DNA of 39,214 nt from Rhodocyclaceae bacterium. Lineage in GTDB: Bacteria > Pseudomonadota > Gammaproteobacteria > Burkholderiales > Rhodocyclaceae. The stretch spans positions 1-39,214 of the forward strand of contig JANJTW010000016.1 of assembly GCA_024710925.1 (NCBI GenBank), given 5' to 3'. Shown one piece after another: positions 32,968 to 39,214 of this stretch. The position numbers were made by a program, and so were the translations under genes. The first letter of the stretch is position 1. Each line of letters opens with the position of its first letter. The notes below the pieces were generated by a model. That model was given only the letters and a program-made list of their open reading frames with translations. It did no database searches and had not been told where the DNA came from.

Positions 32968-34991
32968 AGATCATTGCCATCGTTCAGGCCCGCATGGGGT
33001 CCACCCGCCTACCCAACAAGGTGATGAAGGAGATCGGGGGAGTCCCCATGATCGAACTCCTTCTCACCCGGCTGGCCCGTTCCCGGGAACTGAACCAGAT
33101 CATCGTGGCCACCTCCACGGATCCGCGCAATCTGCCGCTGGCCGACCATGTCCGGAAACTGGGCTACGCCTGCGAACAAGGCAGCGAATCCGATGTCATG
33201 GAGCGTTACCTCCAAGCCGCCCGGGCCCATGGAGCCGACGCCATTGTTCGTATCACCGGAGACTGTCCCCTGGTGGACCCCGAGCTGGTCGATGCTGCAG
33301 TGCGCCGTTTCAAAGTAGAAGGAGTGGATTACCTCAGCAACGTCAAACCAGCCACCTACCCGGACGGCCTGGATATTGAGGTCTTCACCATGGCCGCTCT
33401 GGAACAGGCTGCCCGGGAAACCCAGTCCACCTACGATCACGAACACGTCACCCCCTACCTGCGGGAGTCCGGTCGATTCAGCCAGGCCGCCATGCAGGCG
33501 GAAGAGGATTTTTCCGGCCTGCGCTGGACCGTGGACGAGCAGGCGGACCTGGACGTGGTGGCGGGCGTCTTCGCCCACTTTTCCCCCGACATCCATTTCG
33601 GCTGGCGACAGATTCTGGCTCTTCAGCAAAAGCAGCCGGAACTGTTCACAGCCAACAACCAACTCATACGCAACGAAGGAGCCTCCATGGGCACCGGTCA
33701 AAAACTCTGGAAACGAGCCAAACAGGTCATCCCCGGCGGCAACATGCTGCTCTCCAAACGTGCAGAAATGTTCCTGCCCGAACAATGGCCCGCTTACTTC
33801 AGCAAAGCCAAGGGCTGCGAAGTCTGGGACCTGGACGGTAACCGCTACACCGACATGTCGATCATGGGTATCGGCACCAACACCCTGGGCTACGGCCACC
33901 CTGAAGTGGACGAGGCCGTGCGGCAAACCATCGCAGCGGGCAACATGTCCACCTTCAACTGCCCCGAGGAAGTCTATCTCGCGGAAAAGCTGATCGAACT
34001 CCACCCCTGGGCAGACATGGCGCGCTTCGCCCGCTCCGGAGGCGAAGCCAACGCCATCGCCATTCGCATCGCCCGGGCCGCCTGCGGCAAGGACAAGGTC
34101 GCCGTCTGCGGCTATCACGGCTGGCACGACTGGTATCTTTCCGCCAACCTGGGCGATGATGAAAACCTCGCCGGCCACCTGCTGCCCGGCCTGGAACCCA
34201 ACGGCGTGCCGCGTAATCTCCGGGGTACCGTGTTCCCCTTCAACTACAACAACTACGCCGAGCTGGAAGCCTTGGTCAACGCCCACGACATCGGCGTCAT
34301 CAAGATGGAAGTGGTGCGCAACAAGGGACCCGAGGACGGATTCCTGCACAAGGTGCGCAAGCTCGCCACGGAACGCGGCATCGTGCTCATCTTTGACGAG
34401 TGCACATCGGGCTTCCGGGAGTCCTTCGGCGGGCTCCACAAGCTGCACGGAGTAGAGCCAGACATGGCCATGTTCGGCAAGGCCCTAGGCAACGGCTACG
34501 CGATCACCGCCACCATCGGTCGCCGGGAAATCATGGAGGCCGCCCAGAGCACCTTCATCAGCAGCACCTTCTGGACCGAGCGCATCGGCCCCACTGCCGC
34601 CCTGAAAACCCTGGAAGTCATGGAGCGCATCCGTTCCTGGGAAACCATTACTGCCACCGGCCTGCAGATTCGCGCCCACTGGCAACGGCTTGCCGACAAG
34701 CACGGTTTGCAAATCGACCACTGGGGTCTGCCAGCCCTGACCGGTTTTTCCTTCCGCAGCGAGAACGCCCTAGCCTACAAGACCCTGATCACCCAGGAAA
34801 TGCTGGCCAAAGGCTACCTGGGCGGCAACAGTGTCTACGTCTGTACCGAGCACACCCCCGAGGTGGTCGAAGCCTACTTCGCCGCCCTGGATCCCGTGTT
34901 CGGCCTGATCAAGGAATGTGAAGAAGGCCGGGATATTGCCGGGCTCCTGAAGGGTCCTGTCTGTCACGGCGGATTCAAGCGCCTGAACTGA
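32964..34991 (+). CDS. Fusion: SpsF-type cytidylyltransferase + glutamate-semialdehyde-type aminotransferase
   Basis: Two enzymes in one 675-aa frame. Residues 1 to ~238 are an SpsF-type nucleotidyltransferase: QARMGSTRLPNKV (8-20), IVRITGDCPLVDPELVD, YPDGLDIEVF and WTVDEQADLDVV. Residues ~242-675 are a class III PLP aminotransferase of the glutamate-1-semialdehyde aminotransferase group: WKRAKQVIPGGNMLLSKR, SGGEANAIAIRIAR, DECTSGFRESFGG and the PLP Lys506 in MFGKALGNGYAIT. Between them AAGGAG (33676-33681) stands five bases before an in-frame ATG at 33687 (residue 242), so the second half could also be made alone. It is the only cytidylyltransferase in the cluster and may replace PseF, but it lacks PseF's RGGSKR motif. 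Fusions or neighbours of this kind occur in sps clusters. Confidence 0.85.
   Translation: MKIIAIVQARMGSTRLPNKVMKEIGGVPMIELLLTRLARSRELNQIIVATSTDPRNLPLADHVRKLGYACEQGSESDVMERYLQAARAHGADAIVRITGDCPLVDPELVDAAVRRFKVEGVDYLSNVKPATYPDGLDIEVFTMAALEQAARETQSTYDHEHVTPYLRESGRFSQAAMQAEEDFSGLRWTVDEQADLDVVAGVFAHFSPDIHFGWRQILALQQKQPELFTANNQLIRNEGASMGTGQKLWKRAKQVIPGGNMLLSKRAEMFLPEQWPAYFSKAKGCEVWDLDGNRYTDMSIMGIGTNTLGYGHPEVDEAVRQTIAAGNMSTFNCPEEVYLAEKLIELHPWADMARFARSGGEANAIAIRIARAACGKDKVAVCGYHGWHDWYLSANLGDDENLAGHLLPGLEPNGVPRNLRGTVFPFNYNNYAELEALVNAHDIGVIKMEVVRNKGPEDGFLHKVRKLATERGIVLIFDECTSGFRESFGGLHKLHGVEPDMAMFGKALGNGYAITATIGRREIMEAAQSTFISSTFWTERIGPTAALKTLEVMERIRSWETITATGLQIRAHWQRLADKHGLQIDHWGLPALTGFSFRSENALAYKTLITQEMLAKGYLGGNSVYVCTEHTPEVVEAYFAALDPVFGLIKECEEGRDIAGLLKGPVCHGGFKRLN
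33676..33681 (+). promoter_or_regulatory. Internal ribosome binding site of the fusion gene
   Basis: AAGGAG, five bases before the in-frame ATG at 33687 that begins the aminotransferase half (MGTGQKLW). It is as good as or better than the sites in front of most genes of the cluster, so an independently translated aminotransferase of 434 aa is plausible. Confidence 0.55.
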
Positions 34992-34997
34992 CGCCCC

Positions 34998-36092
34998 ATG
35001 AGAGTTGCCTTTCGCACCGACGCCTCCCTGCAGATCGGCACCGGTCATGTGATGCGCTGCCTCACCCTGGCCAAGGTCCTGTCAGCAGGGGGCGCAAGGT
35101 GCGAATTCCTCTGCCGGGAGCATCCGGGCAATCTCATTGAATTCATCCGCGGCCAGGGCTTCACCACCCCCCCGCTTCCCCTGCTGCCCGATGCCGGGAT
35201 AGGAGGCTCGTCTGCTCCCAGCCCCGCCCACGCCCACTGGCTGGGTGCCAGTTGGGAGCAGGATGCCGAAGCCTGTCGCACTGCCCTGGCAGCAAGCTCC
35301 CTCGACTGGCTGATCACGGACCACTACGCCCTGGACAGCCGCTGGGAACAAGCCCTGTCCCCCCATTACCGGAGACTGCTGGTCATCGACGATCTGGCCG
35401 ATAGGCCCCATGTCTGCCACGCCCTGCTCGACCAAACCCTGGGGCGCGCCGGCGAGGATTACCAGCCTCTAGTACCCCGGGGCTGCCAACTGCTCTGCGG
35501 TTCAGCCTACGCCTTGCTGCGTCCCGAATTCGCTGCCCTACGCCCCTACAGTTTGGAACGTCGGGCCCAAGCTCCCCTGCGGGAGCTGTTAATCAATATG
35601 GGCGGAGTAGACAAGGACAACATCACCGGGCAGGTGCTCACGGCCCTGCTGGCCAGCCCCCTGCCGAAAGACTGCCGGATCACGGTAGTCATGGGCAGCA
35701 CCGCCCCCTGGCTGGAAGAAGTGCGCCGGCAAGCCAGCGAACTGCCCTGGCCCAATCGGGTCCTGGCAGGTGTCGACAATATGGCCCAGTTGATGGCCGA
35801 CAGCGATCTGGCGATTGGCGCGGCCGGAACCACAGCCTGGGAGCGCTGCTGCCTGGGGCTGCCTGCCCTCATGCTGGTTCTGGCGGACAACCAGCGAAAG
35901 GTTGCCCAAAGCCTTGCGGGCACCGGTGCAGCAGCCGTGCTCCACAGTGGCGAAGCGCTGGCTCCGCAGTTGGCCGCATGGCTGGGCAGACTACAGGAAT
36001 CTCCCGGTGCTCTGGCTGCCATGAGTCTGGCCGCCATGCAGGTGGTGGACGGGAATGGCGCCCAACGCATCGCCCAATTGCTGGAACACTGA
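34998..36092 (+). CDS. pseG: UDP-2,4-diacetamido-2,4,6-trideoxy-AltNAc hydrolase, PseG
   Basis: GT-B-fold hydrolase of 364 aa that removes UDP from the PseH product. It starts MRVAFRTDASLQIGTGHVMR, in which His17 of the GTGHVMRC motif matches the catalytic His17 of Campylobacter jejuni PseG. Other family elements are LITDHYALD, LLVIDDLADRPH and AIGAAGTTAWERCCLGLP. A proline/cysteine-rich insertion near residues 55-75 is unusual but short. It follows the fusion gene by six bases and is followed by pseH after one base. Confidence 0.93.
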   Translation: MRVAFRTDASLQIGTGHVMRCLTLAKVLSAGGARCEFLCREHPGNLIEFIRGQGFTTPPLPLLPDAGIGGSSAPSPAHAHWLGASWEQDAEACRTALAASSLDWLITDHYALDSRWEQALSPHYRRLLVIDDLADRPHVCHALLDQTLGRAGEDYQPLVPRGCQLLCGSAYALLRPEFAALRPYSLERRAQAPLRELLINMGGVDKDNITGQVLTALLASPLPKDCRITVVMGSTAPWLEEVRRQASELPWPNRVLAGVDNMAQLMADSDLAIGAAGTTAWERCCLGLPALMLVLADNQRKVAQSLAGTGAAAVLHSGEALAPQLAAWLGRLQESPGALAAMSLAAMQVVDGNGAQRIAQLLEH

Positions 36093-36093
36093 C

Positions 36094-36609
36094 ATGGACT
36101 CCCTGCTCCCCACCCGCCTGCGCCCCATGGTCACGGCCGATCTCGAACAGGTTCTGGGCTGGCGCAACCACCCGGAAATCCGGCGCTACATGTACACCCA
36201 GCACCCCATCAGCCTGGAAGAACACAGCCGCTGGTTCGAGAAGAAATCCGCCGACCCCGACTACCACCTGCTGGTTTTCGAAGTGGATGCCACCCCATTG
36301 GGCTTCATCAACATACACAAGATTGCTCCGGGCGGCATTGCCGACTGGGGTTTTTATGCAGCGCCTGATGCTCCCAAAGGAACCGGCCGCCAGCTGGGGC
36401 AGGCTGCATTACACTACGCCTTCGTTACCTGCGGCCTGCACAAGCTGTGCGGCCAGGCCCTGGCCTTCAACGCAAGCTCCATCAAGTTCCACCGTAACCT
36501 GGGCTTCACCCAGGAAGGCATCCTGCGCCAGCAGCACTTTGACGGCCAGCACTATCACGATGTGCTGTGCTTCGGCCTACTGGCCAGCGAGTGGCCATCG
36601 AATTCATGA
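36094..36609 (+). CDS. pseH: UDP-4-amino-4,6-dideoxy-AltNAc N-acetyltransferase, PseH
   Basis: GNAT acetyltransferase of 171 aa acting between PseC and PseG. It begins LRPMVTADLEQVLGWRNHPEIRRYM. Typical PseH stretches are HSRWFEKKSADPDYHLLVF, PLGFINIHKI and ADWGFYAAPDAPKGTGRQLG, where GTGRQLG is the acetyl-CoA loop. KLCGQALAFNASSIKFHRNLGF and HYHDVLCFGLL complete the family pattern. Start at 36094, one base after the pseG stop codon; the upstream in-frame ATG (36055) lies inside pseG. Confidence 0.9.
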   Translation: MDSLLPTRLRPMVTADLEQVLGWRNHPEIRRYMYTQHPISLEEHSRWFEKKSADPDYHLLVFEVDATPLGFINIHKIAPGGIADWGFYAAPDAPKGTGRQLGQAALHYAFVTCGLHKLCGQALAFNASSIKFHRNLGFTQEGILRQQHFDGQHYHDVLCFGLLASEWPSNS

Positions 36610-36620
36610 GAAAAACGCCT

Positions 36621-37688
36621 ATGTCCAACCTTCCCTGCATTCACATTGCCGGACGCCGCATCGCCGCCGATGCACCGCCCTACGTCATTGCCGAACTTTC
36701 CGCCAATCACAACGGCAAGCTCGAAACCGCCCTGCGAATCATTGAAGAAGCCAAAAAAGCCGGGGCAGATGCGGTCAAACTGCAAACCTATACCGCCGAC
36801 ACCATCACCCTGAACTGCGACTCAGAGCAATTCCAGATTCACGGGGGCCTGTGGGACGGCAAGACCCTCTACCAGCTCTACCAGGAAGCCCACATGCCCT
36901 GGGACTGGCACAAGCCCCTGTTCGAGCACGCCCGGAAACTGGGCATCACCATCTTCAGCTCTCCCTTCGACAACACGGCGGTGGACCTGCTCGAAGACCT
37001 CAATGCCCCGGCCTACAAGATCGCCTCCTTCGAAGCGGTGGACCTGCCCCTGATCCAGTACGTGGCCAGCACCGGCAAGCCCATGATCATCTCCACGGGC
37101 ATGGCCGACGCCGAAGAAATCCAGCAGGCCATCGATGCAGCCCGCGCCGGGGGCTGCAAGGAGCTGGCCATCCTGCACTGCGTCAGCGGCTACCCGGCTC
37201 CGGCTGCGGATTACAACCTCAGCACCATCCCGGACATGATCCGTCGCTTTGGCCTGGTCACGGGCCTCTCCGATCACACCCTGGACAACACCACCGCCAT
37301 CGCCAGCGTCGTGCTGGGAGCCTCCATTATCGAAAAACACTTCACCCTGGATCGCAAGGGCGGCGGCCCGGACGACAGCTTCTCCATCGAGCCCCCCGAA
37401 CTGCGCGCCCTATGCACCGATAGCAAGACCGCCTGGTCCGCCCTGGGAAGCATCAATTACCAGAAAAAAGCCAGTGAGCAGGCCAATCTGAAGTTCAGAA
37501 GGTCACTCTACGTGGTGCGGGACATCGCTGCTGGCGAAACCCTCACCGAACAGAACATCAAAAGCATACGTCCCGGTTACGGCCTGGAACCCAAACACCT
37601 CCAGGCGGTGCTCAACAAGAAGGCCAGGCAGGCCCTGAAGGCCGGCACCCCGCTATCTTTCGACCATGTGGACGGGAACGGACAATGA
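36621..37688 (+). CDS. pseI: Pseudaminic acid synthase, PseI
   Basis: NeuB-family enzyme (355 aa) that condenses 2,4-diacetamido-2,4,6-trideoxy-L-altrose with PEP to pseudaminic acid. The TIM barrel begins PYVIAELSANHNGKLETAL and contains GADAVKLQTY, FSSPFDNTAVDLL, MIISTGMA, LHCVSGYPAP, GLSDHT and IEKHFTLDR, all hallmarks of PseI/NeuB. The C-terminal SAF (antifreeze-like) domain is FRRSLYVVRDIAAGETL to SFDHVDGNG. Two starts are possible: 36621 (chosen, MSNLPCIHIAGRRI) and 36606, which overlaps pseH by ATGA. The stop overlaps the start of the last gene of the cluster. Confidence 0.95.
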   Translation: MSNLPCIHIAGRRIAADAPPYVIAELSANHNGKLETALRIIEEAKKAGADAVKLQTYTADTITLNCDSEQFQIHGGLWDGKTLYQLYQEAHMPWDWHKPLFEHARKLGITIFSSPFDNTAVDLLEDLNAPAYKIASFEAVDLPLIQYVASTGKPMIISTGMADAEEIQQAIDAARAGGCKELAILHCVSGYPAPAADYNLSTIPDMIRRFGLVTGLSDHTLDNTTAIASVVLGASIIEKHFTLDRKGGGPDDSFSIEPPELRALCTDSKTAWSALGSINYQKKASEQANLKFRRSLYVVRDIAAGETLTEQNIKSIRPGYGLEPKHLQAVLNKKARQALKAGTPLSFDHVDGNGQ

Positions 37689-39049
37689 GCCAAAGCCATT
37701 TCAAGAAAGTCTTCTTTGACCCGGGCTACCTCGCCCTCGACGAGGTTGCCAAGCTGTTGGAAAGCTACCCCTGCCTGAAGCTCATCCGGCACCGGAAGAA
37801 AGACCTGGCCACCTACCAGGAACGGGGCATGGCCATGCAGCTTTACCCGGACTTCAAGAACGAGAAGATGAAGCGGGTTCTGGAGCACGACATTGCCGAG
37901 GTGTGGTCAGGCATCATCAACGACCATCAGACCTCCGTGCTGTTTGACCGTACCACCAAATCCAGCAGCGAGGTCTTCAAGTTCAACGACCTGTTCCTGA
38001 TGTGCTGCGGCTATCAGAACTGGCTGGAACAGGAACGCCCCGACATCCTCTTGTTCACCGCCACCCCCCACAACATCAAGACCTGGGTGCTGTCCCGGGT
38101 GGCCGAGTCCTTGGGCATTCCGGTGCTCTACTTCCAGGTCAGCTTCTTCCCCTGGCGGCAGTTCCTCGTGGAGGGGCTACGCAAGGACGGACGGCTGATT
38201 GCTCCGGCAGACAAGACGCCCTCAGAGCAGGACAGGAGTTTTTACGCGGACTACATCAAGAAAAAGCTGGGCTCCCTGGAAGACGCCATGCCGAGCTACG
38301 AGATCAACCGGCTCAAGAAGAACAACTGGAAGCTCCTGAAGCCCAAGACCGAGATCAAGAACTTCTTCGACAAGCCCCTCAGCTCGGTGGAAAAGGTGCA
38401 GAGCTACTACGCCTACGAGCGCCTGAGCCAGGACATCCGAGGCAAGAAGTATGTTGCCCTGTTCCTGCACTATCAACCCGAGCGCAGCACCATTCCCGAG
38501 GGCTACGGCTTCGGCATCCAGCTCTCCGCCGTGCTGGCCCTGCAACAGTGCCTGCCCGAGGACTGCTATCTGGTGGTGCGGGAACACCCCTCCACCTACA
38601 CCCTCAACTTCAGCCGCAATTACCGCTGCAAGGAGTTTTACGAAACCCTCGCCTCCCTGGACCGGGTGCTTATTTCTCCCATGTCGGCAGACCCCTACCA
38701 GCTCATCGACAACAGCATCGCCACCGCCGCCATCACCGGCACCGTACTGGGTGAGGCCCTGGTGCGGGGCAAGCCCAGCATTGCCTTCGGCTCGGGGCCC
38801 ATGCAGGCCATCGACTCGCCCAATTTCCACCGCTACCAGAACACCCCGGCCCTGCGCAACTTTTTGGCCAATCTGGACCAGCTCGGCCCCCACGACCTCG
38901 TCAAACATTTTGAGGGTGTGTGTGCCGCCTCCTTCTCAGGGGCTGACCCGGCCAGCCTGCGCTACGACGACCACCAGCGGCCCCAGTACCTCTCCGGAGC
39001 GGCCATCAACGGCATCAACCAGCTTCTCTCCGGGGCGGCAAAGCTCTGA
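37685..39049 (+). CDS. Capsule polysaccharide-type (KpsS/KpsC-like) glycan transferase, putative
   Basis: Cytoplasmic protein of 454 aa. Its second half resembles the Capsule_synth (KpsS/LipB-like) fold: YVALFLHYQPERSTIPEGYG, CYLVVREHPSTYTLNFS, VLISPMSADPYQLIDNS and TGTVLGEALVRGKPSIAFG are the recognisable segments. The first half (PDILLFTATPHNIKTW, VLYFQVSFFPWRQFLVEGL) is less familiar. There is no signal peptide or membrane helix. It overlaps pseI by four bases, so it belongs to the same operon. A likely role is transfer of pseudaminic acid or another sugar to a surface structure, inferred mainly from context. Confidence 0.7.
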   Translation: MSQSHFKKVFFDPGYLALDEVAKLLESYPCLKLIRHRKKDLATYQERGMAMQLYPDFKNEKMKRVLEHDIAEVWSGIINDHQTSVLFDRTTKSSSEVFKFNDLFLMCCGYQNWLEQERPDILLFTATPHNIKTWVLSRVAESLGIPVLYFQVSFFPWRQFLVEGLRKDGRLIAPADKTPSEQDRSFYADYIKKKLGSLEDAMPSYEINRLKKNNWKLLKPKTEIKNFFDKPLSSVEKVQSYYAYERLSQDIRGKKYVALFLHYQPERSTIPEGYGFGIQLSAVLALQQCLPEDCYLVVREHPSTYTLNFSRNYRCKEFYETLASLDRVLISPMSADPYQLIDNSIATAAITGTVLGEALVRGKPSIAFGSGPMQAIDSPNFHRYQNTPALRNFLANLDQLGPHDLVKHFEGVCAASFSGADPASLRYDDHQRPQYLSGAAINGINQLLSGAAKL

Positions 39050-39103
39050 ACCTTCGCAGCCCAGGCCATTAAAAAGGCTCTGTTCGCATCGGCTGATGAT
39101 TGC

Positions 39104-39214
39104 TCAAGGTTGGATAGCCAAGGTCAGAAACAGTGCGGGATTCGAGGCAGGGTCGGCGGACCGGTCGAGGGCGCGGAACCAGCCGAGATAATGAGCCAGG
39201 TAGCGCGTAGCGAT
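39104..39214 (-). mobile_element. C-terminal end of a transposase (IS1595-like, tentative)
   Basis: The right edge of the window is open in one minus-strand frame of 36 codons before a TGA at 39104-39106. It reads IATRYLAHYLGWFRALDR and ends FLTLAIQP. Arg-Tyr-Leu-x-x-Tyr-Leu-Gly-Trp is characteristic of the C-terminus of ISXO2/IS1595-type transposases. Only the end of the gene is in the window. The IS end should lie between 39050 and 39103; GGCTCTGTTCGCATCGG (39076-39092) is a possible terminal repeat start but cannot be checked without the other end. Confidence 0.5.

Overview
The window looks like chromosomal DNA of a high-GC betaproteobacterium, probably Rhodocyclales (Azospira, Thauera, Azoarcus, Dechloromonas relatives). 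This is inferred from gene content (RegB/RegA, Hsp15, HslU/HslV, dapF-DUF484-xerC, RlmI) and from very GC-rich core genes: the 60 bases at 3061-3120 are 44/60 G+C. No 16S rRNA or tRNA is present, so the genus is a guess.

Layout. 1-5953 (+): the end of an RND efflux pump; the redox two-component pair RegB/RegA with the Hsp15 gene coupled behind it; an MFS transporter; a YbaK-type tRNA deacylase. 5954-7275: a small AT-richer cassette (30/60 G+C at 6361-6420) with two unrecognised membrane-anchored proteins on the minus strand. 7276-12516: an AEC-type exporter, hslU, an HDOD pair on the opposite strand that separates hslU from hslV, hslV, and a tandem STAS-like protein. 12613-19360 (-): an eight-gene zinc locus, in transcription order a Zur-like regulator, two COG0523 GTPases, a DUF2946-like protein, an outer-membrane porin-like protein, then the binding protein, ATPase and permease of a metal ABC importer. 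A nearly identical 12-base motif lies in both promoter regions of this locus and is a candidate Zur operator. 19419-25309: a CheZ-like protein, RlmI, a shortened Rieske protein with only one of its two cluster-binding boxes, an orphan gene, and a GNAT-dapF-DUF484-xerC operon. 25468-28240 (+): a lipid A-type acyltransferase and a NodU-type carbamoyltransferase.

From 28249 to 39049 base composition drops (33/60 G+C at 29581-29640) and ten tightly packed plus-strand genes form a pseudaminic acid-type cluster: TagB/F-like transferase, pseB, pseC, a GNAT, an aldo/keto reductase, a cytidylyltransferase-aminotransferase fusion, pseG, pseH, pseI and a capsule-type transferase. Together pseB, C, H, G and I convert UDP-GlcNAc to pseudaminic acid. 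No canonical pseF (CMP-Pse synthetase) is present; the fusion protein carries the only cytidylyltransferase domain. The window ends in the C-terminus of a transposase, so an insertion sequence borders the cluster.

The items most worth a second look are the one-box Rieske protein, the fusion gene with an internal ribosome binding site, the shared motif of the zinc locus, and the two-gene AT-rich cassette. Nothing resembling CRISPR, prophage, rRNA or tRNA was seen. No stretch longer than 300 bases lacks a gene.
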